From Phytophthora sp. 'mugwort' (lineage: Eukaryota; Oomycota; Peronosporomycetes; Peronosporales; Peronosporaceae): DNA of 64,000 nt. The stretch spans positions 2,852,001 to 2,916,000 of the forward strand of contig JAUCEF010000018.1 in the NCBI GenBank assembly GCA_033558025.1, read 5' to 3'. Under the pieces are notes generated by a model, which had not been told where the DNA came from, ran no database searches, and saw only the letters and a list, made by a program, of their open reading frames with translations. Below are positions 40,122-51,900 of the stretch, in pieces. A program made the translations under genes and the position numbers. Numbering within the stretch: the stretch's first letter is position 1; each line of letters begins with the position of its first letter.

Positions 40122-41243
40122 ATGTCCTGCGTTGCGTCCGACTCGCTCCAAGCTCGACTGCGCCGCGGAGAGATCCCGTGCCGCGGTGTTAACCTCGGCG
40201 GCTGGCTTGTCGCTGAGCACTGGATGACATGGGATTCGTGTATTTGGCATCGTGTGCCCGATGAGATTAAGAACCAAGGAGAATTCGCGACGATGAAGTT
40301 CTTGGGTCATGAAGAGGGTGATCGTCGTTTCGATGAGCACCGGCGTACGTGGATCACAGAGTACGATATCTCCGAGATGAAGCGGTTCGGTCTCAACACG
40401 GTGCGAGTGCCTGTAGGCTACTGGATCATGGGCTTCGACCCAACAGACTTTCCTAACAAACAGGAGTGGACAGTGTTTGCTCCCCAAGCTCTGCGGTACC
40501 TGGACGAGCTGGTGAATCATTGGTGCGTGAAATACGACATGGCTGTGCTCGTGGACATCCACGCGGCTAAGGGGTCCCAGAATGGACGCGACCACAGCGC
40601 CGCAGTGGACAGCGGCGCCAAGTATTGGGGCCAATACCCGGAAAATGTCGACAACACGGTATACCTAGCCAACTTCCTGGCTTCCCGCTACCGCTACTGC
40701 CCTTCGTTCCTTGGTCTTGGGCTGTTAAATGAACCGGAGGTCCCAACGGAGCAGCACGTTATTTGTGCTTACTACGAGCGCGCATACTCAGAGATCCGTG
40801 CAACTGGCAACGACTGCGTGCTGACTGTGGCGCCTTTGTTGACAGAGCAGAGCCCGCCATTCATGGAGGACTTTATGCGTTACCCGAAGTACGTCAATGT
40901 GTGGCACGAGTGGCACCCGTATTTCATCTGGGGTTATGAAGGGCAGAGCCGAGAGCAAGTGTTGCAAGCTGTGCGTCGCTACGGCGACCAAATCTCGTCG
41001 TGGAGAGGCAATTGGCTTCTTATTGACGAGTGGAGTCTCGGCGCGCAAGGTTGTGCCTTCCCGTGTGAAGACCGCAGCAAACTGCAGGAATTTGCGTCAG
41101 CACAACTCGAAGCTTTCAGTAAGGCCCACTCAGGGTGGATCTTTTGGTCTTGGCGCCATTCTGACGATGGGCACAACCGTCCAACGGGTTGGTCGATGCG
41201 GCAGCTGCTACGTGACGGCGTCATGAGGCTGAATGAAGTGTAG
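40122..41243 (+). CDS. Glycoside hydrolase family 5, exo-1,3-beta-glucanase type
   Basis: A 373-residue intronless protein starting at ATG 40122. The N-terminal signature RGVNLGGWLVAEHWM is typical of fungal and oomycete glucan 1,3-beta-glucosidases of GH5. NTVRVPVGYW forms the next barrel strand. The acid/base Glu is in LGLLNEPE and the nucleophile Glu in LLIDEWSLG; HEWHPYFIW and GWIFWSWRHS line the substrate groove. It should trim beta-1,3-glucan of the oomycete wall or storage glucan. No signal peptide precedes the catalytic domain, unlike most wall-acting relatives, which suggests a cytosolic role (mycolaminarin turnover) or an unseen upstream exon. The gene looks intact. Confidence 0.9.
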   Translation: MSCVASDSLQARLRRGEIPCRGVNLGGWLVAEHWMTWDSCIWHRVPDEIKNQGEFATMKFLGHEEGDRRFDEHRRTWITEYDISEMKRFGLNTVRVPVGYWIMGFDPTDFPNKQEWTVFAPQALRYLDELVNHWCVKYDMAVLVDIHAAKGSQNGRDHSAAVDSGAKYWGQYPENVDNTVYLANFLASRYRYCPSFLGLGLLNEPEVPTEQHVICAYYERAYSEIRATGNDCVLTVAPLLTEQSPPFMEDFMRYPKYVNVWHEWHPYFIWGYEGQSREQVLQAVRRYGDQISSWRGNWLLIDEWSLGAQGCAFPCEDRSKLQEFASAQLEAFSKAHSGWIFWSWRHSDDGHNRPTGWSMRQLLRDGVMRLNEV

Positions 41244-41566
41244 CGGGGTGTGGAAGCCCTTCTGGACGGGCTGCCACTAATACTAAAAAAGCAGCATCCT
41301 GTTGGAAAAAGGTAAGTGGCTGGCTAATACATTTCCATGGATGGCGTCGTCAGTGATTTCTTTGTCTTGTGCGTCGCACTAGACAATAAGTATAGTATAT
41401 CAAGACATGCCACGGTAATGAACACGTTTACTGATGTACTCGTCGTAGGACTCGGAAATCTGGTTTCTGTACAAATTTGGTCATGACATTGCGTACGAGT
41501 GATCCCAAAATATCAGCAAGCAAGTATTTCCACTAGTGTCCAGTGTCGATCTTCCCTTTGTACATC
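41244..41566. other. Intergenic, 3' of GH5
   Basis: About 320 bases with no recognised feature. Confidence 0.4.
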
Positions 41567-41612
41567 AGTAGTGCCGTCGGGATCAGGAGACCAGGGGCAT
41601 ATTTCCAAGTAC
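41567..41612 (-). pseudogene. Small relic of the permease last exon
   Basis: About 45 bases aligning with the last exon of the permease at about 60179-60236 (shared gtcgggatcaagagacca-like core, one base changed, 9 bases missing). With the larger relic at 43860 it shows the same source gene, separated by a hAT element. Confidence 0.55.
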
Positions 41613-41907
41613 TAAAAACAAGCATGCAAAATATGTGTCTGCTATTAATAATCAGGGATGCCGAAAAATAAAATTGAAGAAACAATGATGATTGCAATAG
41701 GTCTCAACCAATAATTTATTGCAGTCGTATAACGGTTGATTACCGGTTATTTTCCGGGAGGAGTGTTTGACTTCAATAATGTATTGTGACGTCCTCAGGC
41801 AACCATCTTCTGGTAGATCGATGTTGGTACGAAACACTCCTCTCCACGCTCACCGTATTTCTAATTATTCACTAGAAGCCCCTCCAGCCGTCTCAAGAAG
41901 CCCCAAG

Positions 41908-43668
41908 ATGCTCGCTCCCACCACCCGCACCCCTACTCCCGCCACCTTCACGAACAAGCAAGTGGCCAACTACTACTTTTGGCCGTGCCGCAACCAGTAC
42001 GACGAGGTGATTCTTGAGTACGATCGTTGTCGGTGCGGCGCGGTCCGGAAGCGTATGAATGGTACAAACCTGATGCAGTACATCAGGCGTAGTTCTCCGA
42101 GGAACTGGTGGCGGCGACACCCGGCGAGACGGTCGCTCGCACACTGTGTCCGCCATTCAGCCCAGAACATTTTCAGGTGTCTTGAGTGGCTTATTAAAGC
42201 AACTTGCCGCTCTCGTTTGCGGGAACAAGCTCGCACGACGGTATGTTCTTGCTAGTCGTATATATGCTCTTTCTGGCTGGCAGACTAAAATCCTTCTACA
42301 ATCTACAATGCACACGAATGTGAAGCCTGTCTGTGTAGAGACGATCCGGCGCGTTATGGAGCCGATGACGCGTGCGGTAGAGCACGCGGTCGCTGCAGAA
42401 ATGCCGGAGCGATTTGGCCTCCTCCTGGACGGGTGGAGCCATGACTCGGAGCACTACATCGCGTTTTTCGCATGGCATGAGGTGTGTGTATGTGTGTGTG
42501 TGTGTTTGGGGGGGGGGCGCTACTCCGCATGTGTCCAATCATCAATGACGCGACTAATAGCCTCTCGGCAGTCACGCATCGTGCGTTTCTAGCGACGATG
42601 CTAACTCGCGACTTCGGTAAGCGCTGGAGCAGTGTCTGTTCCTCGTGGGCGACAACTGCTCCGTCAACCGCCGCTTGACCACCTTAATGGGGGGTATCAG
42701 TCATCGCTTGCGCGAGCCGCAGACTTGACACGGCCGTGGCAGAGCGGCTGGAGGGTTGCGCAGAGACCTGGATTCGGTCCAGGCTCTCATGGTCAAGCTG
42801 CGGGCGCTGAACCACTCGGCCAAGGTACGTCATTTGTCGATTTCTGTAAATGTTGATTGTTGTTGTTGTGTGTTCAAAGTATAATTTTGGCATTTGATGA
42901 TGCTATAGACTACAAACGGACCTTCGATCATTATCCGCCAGCGAACGCGCTGGGGCTCCTCGTTTGCAATGCTCAAACGGTATTTTGAGCTCCTGTATTT
43001 TTTGTAGAATACGAGGACGACGAGCTGGCGGGTTGCTGCCGTCGGCAGCGTCGAACCGACGTCTCCGCAAGCTATTTAAAGGAGCTCAATGATGTGGAGT
43101 CGGTGTACAAGGCTCTCCAAAGCTCGGACGTCAACCTGCTCGACGTCCGACTATGGTTTGACGGTATCATCGCCGCTAGAACTTTCTACGCTTGCTACCT
43201 CGGTATGTTCCTCTAGGGCTCATGTTTCTCTTCCTCGGTTACTAATATGGATTTTGTATGGCATTTATTTGCAGCTCCAATGGCAGATATTGTCCACAGC
43301 CCGGATTTGAGAGTGGCTGCGTTCGCGTTATGAAGGGCCAAGCGAAGCGACTGACACGCGCTGAAAAGGTGGCGCTGAAGCGTTTGGTGGCGGTGGCGAT
43401 GGGTGAGGGTCAGCAGAGGAGGAGGAGCGTGTTTCCTTTGTCGAGCGGCTGCAGAAGCGCCACAGGCTCGAGGAGCGGCAGTCAACTACGAACTGCTGGC
43501 GAATATCCCGCTGATGTCAAACGAGGTCGAGCGATTTCTTAACGTCGCTCGAACCACGTTTGGTCAGCAGCGTCACGCTTTGCAGCCGTACACGCTCGAG
43601 ATGCTGCTATTCCTTCGGCAGAACGCCGACTATTGGTGTGAATTTTCCAGAGCTCCGAGTGATCGATA
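41908..43668 (+). pseudogene. hAT transposase with BED zinc finger, broken
   Basis: Order of parts: a BED-like finger (WPCRNQYDEVILEYDRCRCG at 41980-42040), a segment with LLLDGWSHDSEHYIAFFAWHE ending near 42480, and INDATNSLSAVTHRAFLATML with DFGKRW at 42535-42620. GDNCSVNRRLTTL follows in a shifted frame near 42650, then MVKLRALNHSAK near 42800, RQRTRWGSSFAMLKRYFELL at 42940-43000, LKELNDVESVYKALQSSD, and the dimerisation end NEVERFLNVARTTFGQQRHAL and TLEMLLFLRQNADYW at 43515-43640. Several frameshifts and a GT repeat at 42482 break it. Confidence 0.85.
42482..42517 (+). repeat. GT microsatellite plus G run
   Basis: About 26 bases of near-pure GT followed by about ten G, inside the hAT transposase relic. 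Confidence 0.9.
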
Positions 43669-43859
43669 GGTAACTAATGTAACAATATACTTGGTTGCAT
43701 CAATAATATTTTCTAGTCTTGCTCGCTTCAATACGTTCTATCGCTTTCTTTGCTACATTCTTCATTTATCTATTTGCTGTGCTTGCTTGTAATAGATAAC
43801 AATGCAATATCTGGCAACCCTGCTGCCAATTCCCAGAGTTAGCAAGCATATTTAGCAAG

Positions 43860-44385
43860 GGCAACAACTTGATGAACTCATGATCTGATAGAAGGCCGAA
43901 AATGCGTTCGTCTTGTTGAGAATGTTGTCGAAGTCGAAATTGCTGAGCGCGAAGATGACAACAAGACTCGCGAAGACTGCGGTGTGTGTATGTTGAATCG
44001 TTATGCTGAGCTCAATCCAGCAATCGTGCTTGCATATCGTCGTCTACGTCTATTTAACGCTTTCAGGAATGCCGGAGCTGGGTCATAGTGATTAAACTCC
44101 ATGATCTGGAATTGATCGCATAATATATACATGACGACATTCCAGCATGATCCAGGTCGAGCGAGATGAAGTGACTACCCAAATCCGACACGATGCTCAA
44201 GAAGGAGCCATCTTCCCACGTCGTCTAGTGCGGCGAGCTAAAGCCGGGGTAAGGAACGCGAGCGCGGTGAACTGCATAGAGATGAGTATCGCATACGGGT
44301 ATGCGCGTCCCGAATTGACGAATTCTTCACCGAAAACTGACATGCTGGCAGAGCAATTGAAGTAGCATGCTAATCAAGGTAAATT
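43860..44385 (-). pseudogene. Decayed copy of the polyamine permease (exons 6-7 and intron)
   Basis: Long stretches match the permease at 60.3-60.95 kb. 43880-43990 follows exon 7 (agaaggccgaaa..gcgttcgtc, then gagaatgttgtc..tc), the intron zone is alignable in position, and 44080-44380 follows exon 6 (gagatgaagt..cacgatgctcaagaaggagccatcttcccacgtcgtc). Retention of the intron position shows a DNA-level duplication rather than retrocopy. It has lost frame and is dead. Confidence 0.82.
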
Positions 44386-45389
44386 AGTCGGTCTGCAATA
44401 TGGAAACGTAAGATCAGTTATTGTAGGATAGCGGTCAGTGTATTTTGGACTGACGCCAGGACCTATTACTGTATCATTGATGGACACCCAACCCTCCATT
44501 TAATTCTACAACAGTTTTGGACCATTACGGAAGAGGCTTACGAAGGAGTAAAACATGTCTTATCTAATCAGGACTATGTAGGTTTATGTGTAGTTAATGC
44601 CAGCTTATTTCATGAATTCTCCGGAATTAACGTGTCAAATAAGTTCCAATACAGTAGCCGAGCCCTTTATTACAGGAGAAGTATACTCTGTTCCGATGAA
44701 ACTCCAACTTCACCGGTGCAAAAACAGAATGTGGTGGGAGTATGAGCTCATTCTAGCTTAGGTGGTCAAGATGCGAAAGGCAACGCGCGGGCTTGGCACC
44801 CCCGCCGAGACGATGGGACAAGTACTGGCTGCTGGGAAATGGGTTGACGAGATTCGTTCATCGGCTGGGTTGAGCTCAACGGCCCTAGATAACATGCATA
44901 CCTCGCTAGCGCTAGAAGGAAGCCTTCCCATGCAGAATTCCTACTCTTACTAACCGCTTTTACAATTTCCCTGCAGACCAAGAAAGGCACGAAGGCTCTA
45001 GCTGCCGATCGTCTGCTATCCAAATTAACTGCACTCGCATACCTTTCGAAAAGACAATTCAAAGAAAATGGAGCAAACAATAAATCCGATGCCAAGACGG
45101 CAGTGAATATGATGAAGGTATCTTACCAAATGCCGTACAATATTGCTCCTCAGCAGCGAAGTACCTCCCAGCGGCGCCATCCCTGGCGCGTACGCCTTGT
45201 TTGCACCAGCAGACTACCATCGACCTAGCATAGCACCCATGCATTTTTGTCACCATCAATAAATACAACAGCACAGTCAGTAGTGCAGCCACCGCGCGGT
45301 CAGCAGCAGAACTAAAACAATGAAGCCGAAAATCAAACAGACAGAAGCACACAACACACGCACAGCAGTACATAAACAGCACATGCACA
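44386..45389. other. Gene-poor stretch
   Basis: About 1 kb with only short open frames (44762-44953 plus; 44766-45095 minus) that match nothing known. Confidence 0.35.
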
Positions 45390-45480
45390 CACAGGTTATT
45401 GCAATCGTGACGCTGGCGGCCGAGTTCGAAACGTCAACCTGGAAGCTGTGCTTCCTGCTCTACCACTGAGCTACACCTGC
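45390..45480 (-). mobile_element. tRNA-derived SINE head
   Basis: On the minus strand from 45480 downward: gcaggtgTAGCTCAGTGGTAGAGC, a perfect RNA polymerase III A box, then GTTTCGAACTC about 35 bases on, a near-match to the B box. The intervening arm does not fold as a proper anticodon loop and the T stem does not pair, so it is not a working tRNA gene. This is the pattern of a tRNA-derived short interspersed element; its body would run leftward to about 45100. Confidence 0.5.
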
Positions 45481-45518
45481 AGAAGCAGAAAATTACAGCA
45501 CGTCTTACCTTATGACCT

Positions 45519-45546
45519 TCCTCTCTCTCTCTTTCTCCCCCCCCCC
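45519..45546 (+). repeat. CT microsatellite and C run
   Basis: About 13 bases of CT, a few T, then about ten C. Slippage-prone. Confidence 0.85.
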
Positions 45547-45730
45547 TGGGCGTCCGTCCACCGTCGTGCGCCCTCTGGTCGTCCGTCTCGCCGCCTCCCG
45601 CTTGGCGCCTCGCCCTCGTGATTGATGAATTTGCCCTTGTCACCACAGCAAAGGCTGGAGCGCCTTGAAAGAATTCTATATAAGGAGTTGGCATATCTAC
45701 TGGGTCCCGGTTGTAAACCGAGCCTGTCAT

Positions 45731-46440
45731 ACTACACTATGACGTCAAGATTATTGGGTACTACTCTTATTGGTTTGCATATGGCACGTGACTACATGTT
45801 TACTATCAGCTTACGTAACACATTACAATCGTTGTTAGTGGCACTGCTGACTATTTGTTTCCTGCCCTAATCTGGACCAGGTATTCCTAAGCGCACTAAA
45901 ATATGTTTTTCTTCGCTTCAGGGTATGTCCCCGGAAATATGTCGATTACTGCGCGCAATAATCAGCCATGCGCCCTACCGCCGCTCTTGTTACTATCGTC
46001 TGTCGCGCCGTTGCCCGTCCTCCCGTAGCCGCCCGTCTTGCTGACACGGATTTGCATATTCAATAAGATACGATTTTACTCCTTTCCACCCATGTCCAGA
46101 GGCATTGGTTGGCAAAAGGTTTTGATGTATCACTGTGTATTCCATTGCCGGTGTCCGGATTCCGGTATGGCATCTTCATTTACTGTGGGTGTTCTAAGGA
46201 CGAGACGCAACACTCAGGGTTTGGTAAAACCCTGTAAGCATAACCTTAATAAACTGAAAAAAAAACTACCGTAATTGATTTCCCCCGATAGCAGCATAGT
46301 TTTAACCCGCAAACCCATGATCCAGGAGCTGGTGGCCGTGAGAAAAAGACTTACTAGTGAGTGGCGGTGACGTCCTGACAAGAAATTAAGTGGATCTCGT
46401 TTGTTGGTGGTCGTTGCAAGTCCCCAATGGCGCATCCATC
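45731..46440. other. Gene-poor stretch
   Basis: About 700 bases between the SINE region and a hAT relic. No gene recognised. Confidence 0.35.
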
Positions 46441-47570
46441 TTGCCTGCTCATTTCCTAATTACACGTCCAACAGCCTCAGGTAGCCTATGTCCTCCAGTT
46501 CGCCGCGAAGCGCTATCACTAAGGCCCTCTACGTCCCCCACGAAAAGGACTACTTCATGTGCCGCATCTGTTTCATCCACCGTAAACAAGCCCGTTGTAC
46601 GGGGTATACCAGCCTCGTCGCATATCTCATCCATTCTCATACACAGTCGGACGAAGAGGTGTTTCGCCGCTTCCCGCAACGGGAAGGCACCTTGGACAGG
46701 TACTCCAAGGTGGTCGAGTTTGCATAGTAAACTATCGTCTATCACCGGGTGGAATGGACCGTCGAGGAGAACCGAGAGCTGTCAATACTCGAAACCCGAT
46801 GAAGCGCAAGTGCAAGCATCTCAAGCCTTCTCCGCGAAGACGCTCAACAAGAACATGCTCATCGTCGAGGATGCCATCCAAGAGAGTATCCAGGCGGAGC
46901 TAAGAAACAGCCATTTCGTCGCCATCATCGCCGTTCCACACGAAGACCAAGTTTCTGCTCTCGTTTTCCACGCTCGAAGACGAGGCCGACGTGAGCTCCG
47001 GCCCGATAATTGAGCACCCCCGAAGTGTACGACCGTCGACGTGACGCAACGCAGCTTCAGGGTCTGCGGTCATACGTCTGTTAAATGTTACGATAGCTCG
47101 AATCCCCCCCCCCCGGATCGTCTGCGCGAGTCACCGACTGAACCTCGATGCTCAAAAGTGCTTCGTGCCTCATCAAGGCCATTCGGCAAGCTCATGCCAA
47201 GCTAAACATGATCGCGAAGCGCCATGATATTTGCGATCTGGGCGGACGCATGCCCGTTCTTAGCAGATTAGCAACGCGTTCACCACGGCTCACTGTATGC
47301 TCAGATTTGCGATATCCAGACGCTCGAACGTCTCGACGGGCTCTCATCGACTTCACCCCGAATGCACGGGAGAACGCCCGGCTGATGCAGCTATACGAGA
47401 ATGGTAAGAAACTCGAGGGCTTCAATAAACAACTCCAGACGGAGCGCGGCGTGTCGCTGAGCGACGTTCAACTTTGTTTGGCCACGTCGGGGAGCACTAC
47501 CCGCCAACTAAAGTATGTGACTCCGACCGCTTCCATAGTAAGGTTCCAGGAGGTGTAGGCAAGGTTCCCA
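46440..47570 (+). pseudogene. hAT transposase relic with BED finger (second copy type)
   Basis: A Cys/His finger (YFMCRICFIHRKQARCTGY) at 46550-46610 is followed in another frame by IVYHRVEWTVEENRELSIL at 46733-46790, then KTLNKNMLIVEDAIQESIQ at 46838-46895, which fits the hAT region before the DGWSH motif. Further on, NARENARLMQLYENGKKLEGFN at 47360-47430 and SDVQLCL match the later helical part. Frameshifts and stops separate every part. It is more decayed than the copy at 41.9 kb. Confidence 0.6.
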
Positions 47571-49039
47571 ATGGCATACAACGCCATTTGTCGCACCCGA
47601 ACGGGAAGTCGTGGCAGCGCCAAAAACAAGGAGCTAGATGCTTTAACAAATTATTTTGCTGATGGTGACCGGAAACTTCGGAAATATTGCCCTTGAGAGC
47701 CTTGGGGTAGATGACGTTGTCAATGAAGTATTTAACGGCTTTTCCTCGGGGCATAATAATCCCACTACCTCTCTCGTTAACTACACACACCGGCATACCA
47801 ACAAATATCCATTTCAATCTAGAAGATACCCATCGTATATCTCTTCTTCAAATGAAGAGGTTGATTCGAATCGGGAAAAGACGACTCGGTGGCCGACACG
47901 ACAACTCGAGTGACATCTCCGGAGAAGGAAGCAGTCGGGCTAATGGAGGTGAAGCACTTGCATCTTGCGGAGCGCATGGCGCTGGCTTTCTGAGCTTGGG
48001 TACGCTCAAAGCGGGACGGGTAGCGCCTCCGGCCACGTCCGCGTGTGTGGAATGCTCCACGGAGCCGCTCTTGGGCATGATCTGCGCGTCGCTCTGCAGT
48101 CATAGCTGGATCTAAGGAATGTGAGGACATGCCTCGAGTACGTCGGCTCTGACCGCCCACCAGTGCATAACACGACAAGTCTGTACCCCTTACGGGCCCG
48201 CAAAGAGGTTAATGGCAGGGTATGCCTCATCTGAAATACTTCAGGACGGCAAGGTAGGATCGACAATAATTTGTGCTTTAGCGGATGCGGCGGTGGTGGA
48301 GGAGTTGTGTAGGCGGCGGGGGCGGGGGGATAATCTTGATCAGGATCACGCGTGGAAAGCTAAACCCCCACCGAGTTCTATGGATGCTACAATGATTACG
48401 TAGAGAGAAGGTCACCGGGGGATCTGGTCACAGATTGGGTCCTTACTTAACTTTCCTGTTCTTCAGGTCTGGCCGAGGTTTCGGGTCCTTGTCCAAGATA
48501 GTAGCAGTTGAAGTGCCGAACCAAGAGCTCTGAGCGACGCAGTGGCGGTGGCTTTGTTTCTAACATGCCACTCATAATAATCATTGGTACCGGGTGGGAC
48601 ACAGTAGCTAGTGATTGCTCGCCTTAATGGTGTTGTATTCGTCGCCTACAATGTCCTGGTCAGTCACGTGCGCGTAGTCGCTTATTTCGCCAACAGAGAC
48701 CTCAAGCAGCGCAAGCCTGTTTGATATTGTAGCTCCCTGATGCCTCTACCCGCGTCCTCATTCGCGTACCCCGCGTGAAATACTGATTCATTGAGCGCCT
48801 GTTATACCGCTAAGGCTTTCCTATCATAAGTCGTGATTGCCCCATGCAGTCGTCGCTCGACCAGCAATGGCAAGTTCGTCCAGATCCCATTCGACTGTCT
48901 CGTACAGCTCCGTTGAGCACAACACGACGTTCGCGACCGTCATCTTTCTGACGGGTACCGATGTACTTGTGCGAGACTGTCGTGAGTCAATTCGACGTAC
49001 CGCTGAATCGTCTACAGCCGCACGGGCTGTCGCACTCGC
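47571..49039. other. Gene-poor stretch with an unassigned minus-strand frame
   Basis: About 1.5 kb. A minus-strand frame at 47497-47817 reads MKWIFVGMPVCVVNERGSG and later KAVKYFIDNVIYPKAL; I cannot name it. The rest shows nothing clear. Confidence 0.35.
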
Positions 49040-50353
49040 GTGGAGTTCTTTGCTGCTACTGGCGTCTACACGTTGGCGGCGTCGCACACATGTCGCATCA
49101 CCGAGTACGCCGATGAGATAGTGATCAACATGGTCATGAAGCTCGAGATTGATAGGCTCGCTATTGAGGACCGTCTGCTTCTGCCTGAGTGTGTTGAATG
49201 TACCTTCTACCAGTGCGACGGTAACATAGCAGTCACGGGGCTCACTCGGGAGCAAGTTATCCGCCTCGTGTACAGTACACGCCGTGATCATTAAGGCGGC
49301 GAATGCATGGCCTCATCGAGTCATCACCACTCTCGATGGTACGAGGCACAGCACAGCGGTTGTTTCAGTTCCACCACATCTACTTCGAGCCACAACGAAT
49401 CCTCCGCCGGGCACATCCAGAGCTGATCAAAGTGCTCATGAACAAGGCGATCACTGTATTTGTGGGCGGCACGTTACGGTGTATGCCACCGGGGTTCCAT
49501 CAGTGCATGGTTGTAATGTTGGTGGACGACGTGATCGACCTATATGTTCCGGTGTTCTACGTGCTGTGCACCGGAAAGACTCAAAGACATTTACTAAAAC
49601 TTGCTCCAAGACATCGTCCAGTACACCAAGTGAGGTTAGACCCTGCTATTGTTGTATGCGACATCGAGGTTGCCTTGATAAACGCGGTCGGCGTGTAATG
49701 CCCTTATACAACCAAAGTGTGAGGCGTTTCCACTCCAAACAGGCGCTGAGGCGCCAGATGAAGAAGCTGTCGTTGTCGACCGCGAGGTGGCCTTCCCGAT
49801 GGAGACTGGTGTCCTGGACGTGCTGATCTTCGTCAAATGAAGTCATATTGCCAAGAACGGCGTTTGACAAAGTGCAAACGGTGAGCATATCCAATTGTGC
49901 GGAAGCTGGCATTCCGTACTTTACGTGCAAGTGGCGACACTTCGTTATGACGTGGGTTAAAGAAAAAGCACAGCCGCGCCGTGGATGTACACGGGCTCAA
50001 CCGCACTGCGGTGAGCCGCACTAATAACCCGCTCGAGCGGTTGAAAAACGGCAAGCTCAGCGAGGCGTTTCCCACCCCGCACACGAGCCAACCAGTCTTC
50101 GTGAGCAAGATTAAAGCACTCGCTCGCAGGCATGTACAGCAGCAGCACGACACGCCGCTGCGCGCACGGCGACTCCAGCGCATCCGGTCGTGCTTCCTCT
50201 TGTGGTTGAATTTGAGATGTCCGTCGTGGAGTCGGAGAACGAGAGCGCGGGCGAAGGTATTCACTACCCTAGTGAAAACTCCGACGACGACAGAGACGCA
50301 GGATGGATGAAGGCGCGAAGGCTTGCCACTGATCGAGATGGCCGTCTGATGTA
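49040..50353 (+). pseudogene. MULE (Mutator-like) transposase relic
   Basis: Frames add up to a Mutator-like transposase. The first part (EYADEIVINMVMK, LAIEDRLLLPE, TGLTREQVIRLVYSTRR) at 49100-49290 is the region before the catalytic core. The core at 49303-49698 includes SPLSMVRGTAQRLFQFHH, VFVGGTLRCMPPGFHQCMVVM (first catalytic site, Asp replaced by Gly-like change), LYVPVFYVLCTGKTQ and VVCDIEVALINAVG (second Asp). At 49995-50180 the C-terminal SRTNNPLERLKNGKLSEAFPTPH follows. Frameshifts between parts and a lost catalytic Asp show it is dead. Confidence 0.75.
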
Positions 50354-51900
50354 ACAGCGCAAAATAGTGCATATGGTGTTTTACCGACAGGCGCTGCCGA
50401 AAGCGCGCAAATTGTTCATATTCAGCCGGTAGAAAGTGCTCCCTCGATTTTCCTCACTATCGACAAATAAAAACGATTGCATGTCATGGCGAAGACGATC
50501 GCGAACAGCGCAATAGAACTTGCGGTGTGATTGCGCATTCGGGCCTTGATATGGCTCAAGGCTCACAGCGGGACCAGATCCTCCGGTGAATCTTGTTCTA
50601 ATATACCAATACAATGCTACCCAAACTGCTCTGCAAGACACAGTCTGTACCCCAATCGGTTTCGTCCCCAGGATCCTTTATTGTCGGATAGTTCCTGACG
50701 CAAGGAATCAATCAATCTCAAATTGCAGCTTTTAGTACGTGTACCAAAACGTTGGTACCGAGATAGTGTACTTAGCGGAAGGGATAGTGCGATTATCACC
50801 CTCATTATCCTCCTACACAATCTTCTTCTTACCTACACGCGTAGCCAATGATCTCTCAGTGTTTTCTAAGGGGTCTGTATGCTGAAGACCCTCTGCTGTC
50901 CGGATGGCTCTACGTCTCGGTGCGTCGGGCACCCGACAATTAAGATATCAGTTATATTTCGTTGCGGGTCCTCCTTCATGGGCCTGCCTCCGGATTCGAC
51001 GAACACCATTGTACAGACCCTTAAGATACTCCCTTACGAGCGATCATTCGGCCTGCATTTTCTGCACCGTGGACGTAGAAGGTATCCAGGTTACAGCGCC
51101 AAATGATGTGAAATGATCTCAGATAGGAGGGTAGCTCAGTGAATCGGACCCTGAACGGTAATGAAGATGTGGGCTTAGGCACGGCAGCAGCCAGGCGGGC
51201 TCGTTTAGATACCACTAGCATCGACAGGCAGGTGGCGGCTATGGCACGAGTATGTTACATCGGGTGAAATATCTGACCAACAACTGCGAAATTTGAAGTG
51301 ACCAAAACATGCGCAAGCGGAGACCGCCGTATAAAATTACGAGTAAGGCCATACATTGCCCAACCAGCTGGTAGAAGCTCCCAAACGCTGCTGTGAGCCC
51401 GTTCCAAATGGTCGCGGCGTGATTTGTAGCTGGGTTTAGCTGTCATCCTGGTAATGGACGTGGCATCTGTAGGTTAGCGGTATGTTTTGCTGCCATGGAT
51501 AACACGCTCTTTCGCCAATGATCTATCTACACGGCTCAACACAAGACTAAGAAGAAAGAGCATAAGGCCCCTTACCAAGATGCTATGGAGGGAGCGGATC
51601 GGGAACATCATTTGTGGTGCAATAGTCAGTAAGATAGTGGGACACTATCTAGCGTTAACCCAAACAGCAAATACAAATACAAAAATTGGGCAATAACACT
51701 CAATATACTGTCATTGGCGACATAATAAAATGATTATATTGAAGCGAAGTCCAAGCGCTCGAGTCCTCCAGGACTGACCATCGTTGCCACCTGTTCAAAT
51801 CTGTTGGTGCAGCGTTTTAAGCTCATTGCCAATTCAGCTCAGCAATTTACTAGCACCGCAACAAGTTTAAACACAGGTCCGAGCACCTGCCGGCCAACTA
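50354..51900. other. Gene-poor stretch
   Basis: About 1.5 kb of short open frames on both strands with no family match. A gtagctcagtgaatcgg stretch near 51131 is partly like an RNA polymerase III A box but has no B box. Confidence 0.35.

Larger units (their letters stand above)
41653..43822 (+). mobile_element. hAT-family transposon, decayed
   Basis: About 2.17 kb bounded by short imperfect inverted ends: CAGGGATGCC on the left and GGCAACCCTG on the right. Between them a full-length but broken hAT transposase reads left to right. The flanking eight bases do not clearly match, so the target duplication has been lost or the ends are slightly off. Confidence 0.65.

Noticed and set aside
42736..42790. 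tRNA-like A and B boxes in the hAT relic
   Set aside because: The same bases read in frame as hAT transposase (AVAERLEG then MVKLRAL), so the match is accidental.
45390..45480. A working tRNA gene on the minus strand
   Set aside because: The A box is perfect but the anticodon loop is misshapen, position 33 is not T and the T stem does not pair. Called a SINE head instead.
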